A stretch of DNA of 5,788 nucleotides from Planctomycetaceae bacterium (GTDB lineage: Bacteria > Planctomycetota > Planctomycetia > Pirellulales > Pirellulaceae). Both the position numbers and the translations under genes were made by a program. The notes under the pieces were generated by a model. It made no database searches, had not been told where the DNA came from, and saw nothing but the letters and a program-made list of their open reading frames with translations. The stretch lies in NCBI GenBank assembly GCA_005773145.1, contig SXHS01000322.1:1-5788 (forward strand), given 5' to 3'. Each line of letters starts with the position of its first letter. The stretch's first letter is position 1. Below are positions 1 to 5,788 of this stretch, piece after piece.

Positions 1-130
1 CTTCCACGTGCGGCCCGCTCGCAGCGGACGCGCGAGGACCACCCAGAAAATTGGGAACTCCCCAAATACCTCAAGCCCCCCCAATTTGGTCAAGTCCCCT
101 TAGCGCGGTCTCTGCCACCGTCTCCCTTCT
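1..130. other. Unassigned sequence replacing the 3' part of the ABC ATPase gene; possible mobile-element or REP-like end
   Basis: No established gene is recognised here. On the minus strand, the ABC ATPase reading frame loses its family resemblance exactly where this stretch begins, at about 130. Neither other minus-strand frame restores the family sequence, so this is a replacement and not a simple frameshift. The stretch contains a G-rich segment (AGGGGACTTGACC, minus strand, 100-88), a purine-rich GAGAC repeated 12 bases apart, and several small inverted repeats. One minus-strand frame is open from 99 to the left edge and contains Ala-Arg-Pro-Leu-Arg at about 33-19. That motif recalls the N-termini of REP-associated tyrosine transposases (MARPLR-like), but 14 codons after a possible GTG at 42 are too few to call a gene. 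The alternatives are a genomic rearrangement or an assembly chimera. Confidence 0.35.
48..87. repeat. Short inverted repeat in the left-edge element
   Basis: AAATTGGG at 48-55 is exactly complementary to CCCAATTT at 80-87, with a 24-base loop. An alternative tighter hairpin uses TTGGG (51-55) and CCCAA (61-65) around AACTC. A third perfect stem, CCGCT (15-19) and AGCGG (23-27) around CGC, lies just to the left. Clustered small hairpins are common at the ends of REP/RAYT or IS200/IS605-type elements. Arms of five to eight bases can also occur by chance, so the role is an inference. Confidence 0.35.
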
Positions 131-346
131 GTTGAGCAACGTCGATTTGCCGCTGCCCGACGGGCCCAACAGCACAGCGAATTCACCCGCGTGCCGATCC
201 ATATCCACCCCTCGTAGCGCATGGACCAGCACGTCTCCCATGCCATAGGTTTTGGTGATGCCGCGTGCCTCAAAGACGGGTCCGGTGCTTGGTGCAGGCT
301 CGTCTCCCGCGGGTGGTTCGCGATCAGCCCATGCTTCGTCCAGCAA
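71..346 (-). pseudogene. ABC transporter ATP-binding protein (LolD/MacB-like), truncated after Walker A
   Basis: The first 72 residues (positions 346-131) are a normal beginning of an ABC ATPase of the LolD/MacB-type exporter family. A hydrophilic leader of about 25 residues is followed by FEARGITKTYGMGDVLVHAL, and Walker A is GPSGSGKST at residues 61-69. Such proteins energise membrane permeases that extrude lipoproteins, lipids or peptides, and the permease gene usually follows. Here the match ends after LLN. The next 19 codons are unrelated and end in TGA at 73-71. The family's usual ILGGLD continuation, Q-loop, LSGGQ signature and Walker B are all missing, so the product cannot be a working ATPase. 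The start is TTG at 346-344, supported by a strong ribosome binding site. The gene lies 194 bases after the lipid operon on the same strand. The cause may be an insertion, a deletion or an assembly join. Confidence 0.8.
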
Positions 347-354
347 AATCGAAT

Positions 355-360
355 CTCCTT
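355..360 (-). promoter_or_regulatory. Ribosome binding site AAGGAG that fixes a TTG start
   Basis: On the minus strand AAGGAG occupies 360-355, eight bases before the TTG at 346-344. No in-frame ATG gives an N-terminus that includes the family region with a comparable ribosome binding site, so this site decides the start of the truncated ABC ATPase. It also suggests the gene was expressed before it was broken. Confidence 0.65.
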
Positions 361-498
361 AGGCGTACCATAGCACGGTCTCAGGAGTCTATCGAGTCGG
401 CAGAAATAATCGCCGTATGGCCGTCGTACCCACCGAATTTGTGACCACCGCTGATCGTTCGGCTGTCTACATCATAGAGGCTACTTGCACCGGACTTC

Positions 499-515
499 AT
501 TGAAAAAAGTTCAAT
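499..515. terminator. Weak AT-rich inverted repeat downstream of the lipid operon, possible terminator
   Basis: ATTGAA (499-504) and TTCAAT (510-515) form a six-base stem around a five-base loop, 25 bases past the TAA of the DUF1295 gene. On the minus strand the 3' arm is not followed by a T-run and the stem is AT-rich, so it would be a poor intrinsic terminator. The rest of the 347-540 spacer shows no gene. A TGCTATGGT stretch at 375-367 could be an extended -10 for the ABC gene, but no convincing -35 accompanies it. Confidence 0.2.
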
Positions 516-540
516 ACTTCAGCTTGGCCAATGTCTAAAA

Positions 541-1344
541 TTAGGGGCCAGTCCGCTTGACGCTGGGGCCAGGAAAGAAGGCATTGGTGCGAGCTTGATA
601 CGCGGCATATTCGGGCCGCCGATCGGCAATGGTTTGCTCGAGCAGTCGGACGCCGGAAATTCGCAGTAGCAACACCGACATCAGTAATGGACTCCAAATC
701 GTGAACCACGCCCCTCCCGCGGCCGCAATGCCATAAAGGCCCCACCACACGCAAAAGTCGCCGAAGTAATTGGGGTGTCGCGTGAAGCGCCATAGCCCTT
801 GATCCATCACGCGACCCTGGTTGGCGGGGTTCAACTTGAACCTCGCCAGTTGCCAGTCGCCAACGGCCTCGAAGAAGATGCCCACACTCCAGGTGGCAAT
901 TCCCGCCACGTCGAGCCATCCCCATCGCGTCGGCACATTTTGTGCCACGGCAACTTGGATGGGGAGCGCAACCATCCAGAGAATCACGGCTTGCAGCAGG
1001 AACACCGTAAATAGGCTCGTCCACCAGAAGCGAGGTCCATGATGATCGCGCATTGCCGCGTAACGCCGATCCTCGGCATGACCCCAATTGCGCCACAACA
1101 AAAAAAGAGCAAGTCGCGCTCCCCAGATGGTTGTCAAGCCAACCAGCAGCCAGGAACGAGGTGCCAACGAGGTATGCCATGAGGTTGCGAGCCATGCCAC
1201 GACTACGAAGCCAGCCCCCCAAAACGGATCCACGATGCTGACGTCACGCCGGATGGTGCCCAACAGCCACAGAATTAGCATGATGACCGCGATGACTGCG
1301 AGACTTGACAGTAACGTCGTGGTGGGTTGTGTCATGCCCATCAT
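541..1344 (-). CDS. DUF1295 family integral membrane protein (steroid 5-alpha-reductase-like)
   Basis: A 267-residue polytopic membrane protein, normal length for DUF1295 (COG3752). About six or seven hydrophobic segments are visible, roughly at 11-30, 41-58, 65-83, 107-129, 143-161, 195-210 and 213-230. The family hallmark is near the C-terminus: LWRFTRHPNYFGDF at about residues 184-197. In the steroid-5-alpha-reductase/ICMT-like superfamily this region helps bind NADPH or the cofactor. A DPFWG motif at 39-43 is also typical. By family it probably reduces a double bond in a lipid at the cytoplasmic membrane, but no substrate is established. The frame stays open upstream to an ATG at 1410, inside the previous gene. 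I prefer 1344, whose ATG overlaps the preceding TGA (ATGA) and has AAGAG nine bases upstream. A second ATG at 1335 is possible. It is the last gene of the operon. Confidence 0.88.
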   Translation of the reverse strand: MMGMTQPTTTLLSSLAVIAVIMLILWLLGTIRRDVSIVDPFWGAGFVVVAWLATSWHTSLAPRSWLLVGLTTIWGARLALFLLWRNWGHAEDRRYAAMRDHHGPRFWWTSLFTVFLLQAVILWMVALPIQVAVAQNVPTRWGWLDVAGIATWSVGIFFEAVGDWQLARFKLNPANQGRVMDQGLWRFTRHPNYFGDFCVWWGLYGIAAAGGAWFTIWSPLLMSVLLLRISGVRLLEQTIADRRPEYAAYQARTNAFFPGPSVKRTGP

Positions 1345-2417
1345 GCCTTGCAGCTCTTGACTAGCCGCGCGGTCGACGCATGCTCCAGCACGTAGTGGCC
1401 CACGAACCATTCCCGTCCTTCAGCGAATCCGAACAATTCAGATACGGCCAAAAAGAACATGCGCCAACGGTTCAGCCAAACCCGCGCCAAGTCCGTTCCA
1501 TAAACGGATGCCAGCACGGGCTCAATATGTCGCCGACGCCCATCGAGGTTCGCGAGCCAGGCTTCCGCTGTTTGTTGATAGTGCCGCCCATTCCACTCGT
1601 ACTGGCGCTGTACGACCATGTCCCGGTCGAACTGTTTCAGCAAATCTACGCTGGGCATGATGCCACCGGTAAAAAAATGCCGCCCCATCCAATTGGCTGT
1701 CCCCGTTGATTCGAACGGGTATGCGTGCTGTCGATGGCAAAAGATATGAACAAAGAGCTTGCCGCCCGGAGTCAACCAGGTCGCGATGCGTTCCAGTAAA
1801 CGGTCAAAGTTGCGCATATGCTCAAACATTTCGACCGAAACGACACGGTCAAACTTCTCATGCCCGGGACTGAAGTCGTTCATGTCCGCCGTGATGACTT
1901 GCAGATTGCTGAGGCCACGCGACCGAGCCTGCGAAAGAATATAGGTTCGTTGCGAATGAGAATTTGAAACCGCAGTGACTCGACTCTGCGGGAATCGGTT
2001 TGCCATGTACAGTGCAAGGGATCCCCAGCCGCAGCCGAGTTCCAGGATGTCTTGACCGTCGGAGATGTCCGCGTGTTGACATGTCAACGCCAAAGCCGCC
2101 TCTTCTGCTTCAGCCAGCGTAGCACCGACCCGGGGGAAGTAGCAGCAACTGTACTTGCGATGCGGACCGAGAATGGCGGCGAAGAAGTCCGCCGGCAGTT
2201 CATAATGCTGCTGATTGGCCAGATGGGGGACGGGCGCGATGGGGCCGGTACGCAGCGATGCCAGAAACTCCGTGTGTTCCGTGGCATCATGATGCGCGAG
2301 CTGGCGGCCGGTTTCGCGCAGCCGCTGCCAGCATAGCCGTCGGATGGCCCGCCGGGTCAAGATATCGGGTACCAGGCCTCGCTCAATCGCTGCGATTCCC
2401 AATGCTAAGGCATTCAT
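1341..2417 (-). CDS. SAM-dependent methyltransferase, CFA synthase / coclaurine N-methyltransferase-like
   Basis: A 358-residue class I methyltransferase of the CFA/mycolic acid synthase family (PF02353), in the branch often annotated coclaurine N-methyltransferase-like. SAM motif I is ILELGCGWGS at residues 124-133, preceded by NQQHYELP at 69-76 and KYSCCYF at 88-94. VSVEMFEHMRN at 193-203 holds the Glu-His pair (E199, H200) that is catalytic in plant N-methyltransferases of this family. C91, E199, H224 and Y280 align by eye with bicarbonate-site residues of E. coli CFA synthase. The N-terminal region is shorter and unlike the lipid-binding domain of true CFA synthases. The operon context points to an acyl-lipid substrate, not an alkaloid. 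The start at 2417 lies six bases after the upstream stop, and its AAGGAG (2434-2429) sits in the last codons of that gene, 11 bases from the ATG. The 3' end overlaps the next ATG by four bases. Confidence 0.88.
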   Translation of the reverse strand: MNALALGIAAIERGLVPDILTRRAIRRLCWQRLRETGRQLAHHDATEHTEFLASLRTGPIAPVPHLANQQHYELPADFFAAILGPHRKYSCCYFPRVGATLAEAEEAALALTCQHADISDGQDILELGCGWGSLALYMANRFPQSRVTAVSNSHSQRTYILSQARSRGLSNLQVITADMNDFSPGHEKFDRVVSVEMFEHMRNFDRLLERIATWLTPGGKLFVHIFCHRQHAYPFESTGTANWMGRHFFTGGIMPSVDLLKQFDRDMVVQRQYEWNGRHYQQTAEAWLANLDGRRRHIEPVLASVYGTDLARVWLNRWRMFFLAVSELFGFAEGREWFVGHYVLEHASTARLVKSCKA

Positions 2418-2423
2418 GGGGAC

Positions 2424-3767
2424 TTACACTCCTTGGGAAGACGATGTGTGCTCGACCCATGACCTGGGGGGACGTGTCGGTTCGGCATATAGGGATTGGC
2501 TTGCGCCACGATGCCTGATCTCGATCGCGGCCGGGCGGCGTTCGGGTTTATCGAATTGGATTTGGAGCACCCCGGTACATCGCTCCTCGAAGGCCGCTTC
2601 GCAATAGCACAGATAATAATGCCACATGCGCATGAACCGTTCCGGGTAGCCGAGTCGCATGATCACGTCCTGCTGCTCATGGAAGTTGCGGCGCCAGCAG
2701 CGCAGGGTTTCGGCGTAGTGGGACGCGTAGTCCTCCGCTTGCCGGAATCGCAGGTCGCTCACGCGACCAATCGCGGCCAGGATGGTTCCCAGCGATGGCA
2801 AACAGCCCCCCGGAAAAATGTAATGCTGAATGAAATCGACTGATCGAATATATTGTTCGTAGCCTTGCTCCGGCATCACGATCGCTTGTAGCAGCATGGA
2901 ACCGTCCGGGCGAAGTAGCTGACTGCATTGGCGAAAGTACGCGTCCAGATACTGGTGGCCTACCGCCTCGATCATCTCAATTGAGACCAACTTGTCGTAT
3001 TGGCCGCGTAGATCGCGGTAGTCCTGCTGTAACAGTGTGACCTGACCCGCCAAACCCGCTCGATGGATTCGGTCGTTCGCCACATGAAACTGCTCGCGTG
3101 AGATGGTGGTCGTTGTCACATGGCAGCCATAATTCGCCGCTGCGTGCATGGCAAAGCCGCCCCATCCCGTACCAATCTCCAGCACGCGGTCCCCCACGCG
3201 AATGTCCAGCTTGCGGCAGACGCGGTCAAACTTCTCGATCGATGCATCGTGCAGGGACGATGCCGGGGAAACGAAAATGCCGCTAGAATAGGCCATGGTG
3301 TCATCCAGCCACAGTCGAAAGAAGTCGTTGCCCAGATCATAATGGGCGCTAATATTGCTGCGACTTCTGCGTCGGGTGTTGGCGCGGCACCAATGCCCAA
3401 GTTGCTGAACCCATCGAGTCAGCCTCGCGAAACCGCTATCGAATCGGTACGCGGTCGTGCGGTTCCGGGCAAAGATTCGCAGCAAACGGGTCAGATCGTC
3501 ACAGTCCCAGTCGCTTCGCAAATACGATTCGGCGAGAGCCAGAGATCCGCCTAACACGGCTTTTCGAAAGAATCGAGCGCGGTGGATAGCGAGCGTGGCA
3601 TCTAAGTCCGCCGGTTCACCAAATACGGACTGGCCGTCCGCTTCGATCACCGTGAGCCGTCCGCGGCGCAGGTTCTCCAAGTGTCGGATGACGACGCGCC
3701 TCGCGAGACGGTCAGGCCAGGAAAGCGGCGCGGAATTTGGAGAAATCACTCCCTGTGATGGGGTCAT
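2424..3767 (-). CDS. Cyclopropane-fatty-acyl-phospholipid synthase family methyltransferase, plant-type active site
   Basis: 447 residues. Members of this family transfer a methyl or methylene group from SAM to the double bond of phospholipid acyl chains at the membrane surface. The N-terminal lipid-binding region (about 20-135) is followed by ISAHYDLGNDFFRLWLDD (139-156), SAM motif I VLEIGTGWGG (195-204), LLQQDYRDL (245-253), SIEMIEAVG (262-270) and YIFPGGCLPSL (316-326). E267 and Y351 of the bicarbonate site are kept, but the Cys of E. coli CFA synthase is replaced (YSS, S162) and its His is replaced by Gln (LLQ, Q294). MIEAVG and YIFPGGCLPS resemble the plant cyclopropane synthases. Whether it makes a cyclopropane, a methyl branch or another product cannot be told. 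A polar tail of about 35 residues follows the conserved core. The ATG at 3767 overlaps the upstream TGA, with GAGGAAG (3781-3775) seven bases ahead. Confidence 0.9.
   Translation of the reverse strand: MTPSQGVISPNSAPLSWPDRLARRVVIRHLENLRRGRLTVIEADGQSVFGEPADLDATLAIHRARFFRKAVLGGSLALAESYLRSDWDCDDLTRLLRIFARNRTTAYRFDSGFARLTRWVQQLGHWCRANTRRRSRSNISAHYDLGNDFFRLWLDDTMAYSSGIFVSPASSLHDASIEKFDRVCRKLDIRVGDRVLEIGTGWGGFAMHAAANYGCHVTTTTISREQFHVANDRIHRAGLAGQVTLLQQDYRDLRGQYDKLVSIEMIEAVGHQYLDAYFRQCSQLLRPDGSMLLQAIVMPEQGYEQYIRSVDFIQHYIFPGGCLPSLGTILAAIGRVSDLRFRQAEDYASHYAETLRCWRRNFHEQQDVIMRLGYPERFMRMWHYYLCYCEAAFEERCTGVLQIQFDKPERRPAAIEIRHRGASQSLYAEPTRPPRSWVEHTSSSQGV
2429..2434 (-). promoter_or_regulatory. Ribosome binding site for the second methyltransferase, inside the end of the CFA synthase gene
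   Basis: AAGGAG (2434-2429, minus strand) is encoded by the codons for Gln-Gly just before the final Val and TAA of the CFA synthase, 11 bases before the ATG at 2417. It supports that start and suggests that ribosomes finishing the upstream gene re-initiate here. Confidence 0.6.
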
Positions 3768-4624
3768 CGGGAAACTTCCTCTTGTCGCGTTTCAGGAGTC
3801 GGGTCGCTCAGGTGATTCAGGCGGGTCATGACGGCTCCCCGTTGTGGTTGAGATTTGGGATGCGGGACGAAAGGGACTTGGGCTCGCCAATTACGAAATG
3901 CTTGCCAATAAATGACGGCGAATACTTGGGCGGTCATGCAGGGATAACGGAGCAACACGCGGGAAAGTTGTCGGCCATCCAAGACGTGGCGGCGAAGTGT
4001 CAAGGTTGCGTTCAGTGTCGGGCCCGGGTCCGACAGGTCCCGTGCCCACGCTTCGATGTTGAGGAAGAGTCCGGCGTCCGGAACCGTGAAACAAAATGTG
4101 TAATCAAAATCCATCGTCAAGAATGGCGAGACATGCATTTCCTTCTGAGCACCCCCGCTTAGCAGTGGGCCCGTCTGGTCGCGCACATCTAAGACATAGC
4201 AGTGCCGTTCGCCCCACGGGGTGTTGGTGACCTCGGCAACGACCGTCTCAAGCCGTTCGTGATCATCAAAGCAGTAGTAAACGCTGATCGGATTCATGGC
4301 CACGCCGAAATAACGGAAGTGCGTCAACAGGCGAATGGGCCCGCGAGGGGGATGACCGATCCGCGCCGCCACCAACTGGCGCACCGATTCTGCCAGCGAC
4401 TGGCTTCTCGGCCCAAGGTAATCGGCTCGTCGAAACCAAGCCAGATTGGGAGGCCCGGCGGACCAGAGCCATCGGCGACGAAACAACTGCGGCAACTCAT
4501 CCAGATCGACGTACATCAAAAAGAGGGGATAGCGAAATTCGCGTTGAACCGGGGCGAATCGGCGATGCCGTACGTGTCCCTCATAAAGGCAACTGTGCAG
4601 GCTCTGGCCCAATCGCATGTTCAT
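3764..4624 (-). CDS. DUF1365 domain-containing protein
   Basis: 286 residues covering the whole DUF1365 family (COG3496). Its hallmarks run in order: LYEGHVRHRRFAP at 13-25, FRYPLFLMYVDLDELP at 30-45, RLLTHFRYFGVAMNPISVYY at 98-117, EVTNTPWGERHCYVL at 131-145 and KEMHVSPFLTMD at 161-172. No signal peptide or clear transmembrane helix is visible. The molecular function is unknown. Genomic linkage to CFA-type methyltransferases and FAD oxidoreductases is the main clue, and a member lies in the singlet-oxygen (sigma-E/ChrR) regulon of Rhodobacter beside such genes. It probably acts with the neighbouring methyltransferase on membrane lipids. The start at 4624 overlaps the upstream TGA by four bases and has GGAG (4635-4632) seven bases ahead. 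The 3' end overlaps the CFA synthase start in the same way. Confidence 0.88.
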   Translation of the reverse strand: MNMRLGQSLHSCLYEGHVRHRRFAPVQREFRYPLFLMYVDLDELPQLFRRRWLWSAGPPNLAWFRRADYLGPRSQSLAESVRQLVAARIGHPPRGPIRLLTHFRYFGVAMNPISVYYCFDDHERLETVVAEVTNTPWGERHCYVLDVRDQTGPLLSGGAQKEMHVSPFLTMDFDYTFCFTVPDAGLFLNIEAWARDLSDPGPTLNATLTLRRHVLDGRQLSRVLLRYPCMTAQVFAVIYWQAFRNWRAQVPFVPHPKSQPQRGAVMTRLNHLSDPTPETRQEEVSR

Positions 4625-5787
4625 GGATGAACTCCGACGGATGCGATCGATCCCAGGGGTTCCGGGAATGGGACGTGCTGATCGCCGTGCAGGGCATTGG
4701 CAACCGCGAGGGCACTAACCACGCCATCCTCGTGAAATCCATTGCCCCAATACGCGCCGCAGTAGGACGTGCGATTCGCGCTGAGCAATTCTGCGTGGCG
4801 AGCCTGTGCGGCTGCACGCTGTGTCGTGAATACGGGATGGCTGTACTCGAATCGGCCTAGGATCCGACTAGCGTCGATGCGTTCGATATCGTTGAGCGTT
4901 ACGCAGAAAGTATGTCGCGATCGAATGGATTGCAGAATGTTCATGTTGTACGTGACACTCGCGGGGCGTGCCTCATCCTCGTGCAAATGGTAGTTCCAGC
5001 TGGCCCACGCTCGTCGCGCTCGCGGTAGCAACGAAGTGTCGGTATGCAGAACGGCAGTGTTTTTCTCATATGGGAATGCCGATAAAATTTCGCGCTCCGC
5101 AGCTGTGGCCCTATCGCCGAGAATCCGTAAGGCCTGGTCGCTGTGACAAGCAAAAATGACATGGTCGAACGATTCGCTGGATCCCCCTCGCGGCTGCACG
5201 ACCATGTGATCCCCATACCGGTGGACGGATCGTACGGGCGTACCCAATCGCAATCGCACACGATCCTGAAACCGACGGGTCATCGCCTCGACATACTTGC
5301 AGGAGCCTCCCTGGACGACGCGCCATGTCGGCCGATCCGTCACGCTGAGTAACCCGTGGTTGTGGTAAAAATCGACGATGAATCGTATGGGGAAGTCGGC
5401 AAAACGACCGAGTGGACAAGACCAGATCGCGGACCCCATGGGGAGTAAGTAGTGCCGAGAGAAAACCGGGGAGTAGCCATGCCTCCGGAGGAACTCGCCC
5501 ACCGTCATGTCGTCGCGGCAATCTTGGACAACTCGATAGGCCTCGCGATTGAACCGCAAGATGTCAGCCACCATTCGGTAGAAGCTAGGCCGCCATAGGT
5601 TGCGCCGCTGGGCGAACAACGTATTGAGAGAATGACCGTTGTATTCCAGCCCGGTCCGCTCGTCCCGCACGCTGAAGCTCATCGTGGTGGGCTGAGACGC
5701 AACATCAAGTTCTCGGAGTAGTTCCAGGAAATGCGGGTAGGTCCAGTCATTGAAGACGATGAAACCCGTATCGATGGAATGGCTCTC
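4621..5787 (-). CDS. FAD/NAD(P)-binding oxidoreductase (amine-oxidase-like), 5'-partial
   Basis: 388 residues are visible. The frame is open through the right edge (first complete codon 5787-5785), so the ATG at 5682 is internal and not the start. The codons right of it read DTGFIVFNDWTYPHFLELL, a conserved stretch that normally sits about 50 residues into this family, after the N-terminal FAD-binding Gly motif. That motif and the start are therefore outside the window. Other family features are MSFSV (36-40), YNMNILQSI followed by FCVTLND in the middle, and the C-terminal FAD-contact motif CGAYWGNGFHEDG at about 343-355. Homologues are COG2907-type flavoproteins, and plants fuse such a domain to the N-terminus of CFA synthase. 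A redox step on the acyl substrate or methylated intermediate is likely, but the reaction is not established. It is the first visible gene of the operon and ends in an ATGA overlap with DUF1365. Confidence 0.9.
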   Translation of the reverse strand, partial: ESHSIDTGFIVFNDWTYPHFLELLRELDVASQPTTMSFSVRDERTGLEYNGHSLNTLFAQRRNLWRPSFYRMVADILRFNREAYRVVQDCRDDMTVGEFLRRHGYSPVFSRHYLLPMGSAIWSCPLGRFADFPIRFIVDFYHNHGLLSVTDRPTWRVVQGGSCKYVEAMTRRFQDRVRLRLGTPVRSVHRYGDHMVVQPRGGSSESFDHVIFACHSDQALRILGDRATAAEREILSAFPYEKNTAVLHTDTSLLPRARRAWASWNYHLHEDEARPASVTYNMNILQSIRSRHTFCVTLNDIERIDASRILGRFEYSHPVFTTQRAAAQARHAELLSANRTSYCGAYWGNGFHEDGVVSALAVANALHGDQHVPFPEPLGSIASVGVHP

Positions 5788-5788
5788 A

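Noticed and set aside
367..375. TGCTATGGT as an extended -10 promoter for the ABC gene
   Set aside because: It resembles an extended -10 but has no matching -35 at normal spacing, so it is too weak to list as a promoter.
106..383. CGGTCTC repeated at 106-112 and 377-383 as a target-site duplication
   Set aside because: The copies do not flank the junction at 130, and a seven-base match over this distance is expected by chance.
497..1222. 241-codon minus-strand open frame overlapping the DUF1295 gene
   Set aside because: Its translation is low-complexity Arg/Gly/Ser-rich with no family resemblance, and it lies out of frame within a gene that has clear hallmark motifs.
1345..1410. N-terminal extension of the DUF1295 gene to the ATG at 1410
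   Set aside because: It would overlap the end of the methyltransferase by about 70 bases and add a non-conserved polar leader. The ATGA start at 1344 fits the operon pattern.
3120..3554. Plus-strand open frames (up to 144 codons) opposite the CFA synthase and other genes
   Set aside because: They are antisense shadows in a GC-rich coding region. No recognisable domains were seen in them, and the opposite strand is fully explained by conserved proteins.

Overview
The window is one gene-dense block read entirely on the minus strand. It is moderately GC-rich, carries AGGAG-type ribosome binding sites, and is clearly bacterial. It suggests an environmental Gram-negative bacterium. A planctomycete or a proteobacterium would fit the gene set, but nothing here settles the phylum, and no rRNA or tRNA is present.

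Positions 541-5787 (read right to left) hold five genes of a lipid-modification operon. In transcription order they are: an FAD/NAD(P)-dependent amine-oxidase-like oxidoreductase whose 5' end lies beyond the right edge; a DUF1365 protein; a cyclopropane-fatty-acid (CFA) synthase family methyltransferase; a second, shorter methyltransferase of the coclaurine-N-methyltransferase-like branch of the same family; and a DUF1295 membrane protein of the steroid-5-alpha-reductase/ICMT-like superfamily. Three of the four junctions are ATGA start/stop overlaps and the fourth is a 6-base gap whose ribosome binding site lies in the end of the preceding gene, so the set looks translationally coupled. The promoter must lie to the right of the window.

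The likely joint job is SAM-dependent methylation of unsaturated acyl chains in membrane phospholipids, with a flavin redox step and a membrane-bound reductase step around it. Related clusters in other bacteria are linked to cyclopropane, methyl-branched or furan fatty acids. The product here cannot be read from sequence. The first methyltransferase lacks two of the bicarbonate-site residues of E. coli CFA synthase and resembles the plant-type enzymes, while the second keeps the corresponding residues.

After the operon comes a 194-base spacer (347-540) with no gene. It holds a weak AT-rich inverted repeat and, at its left end, a strong ribosome binding site for an ABC-transporter ATPase with a TTG start. 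That ATPase is recognisable only through its Walker A motif. At about position 130 the homology stops abruptly and unrelated sequence follows to the left edge, containing short inverted repeats and a REP-like G-rich stretch. This looks like disruption by a mobile or repetitive element, or a rearrangement or assembly junction.
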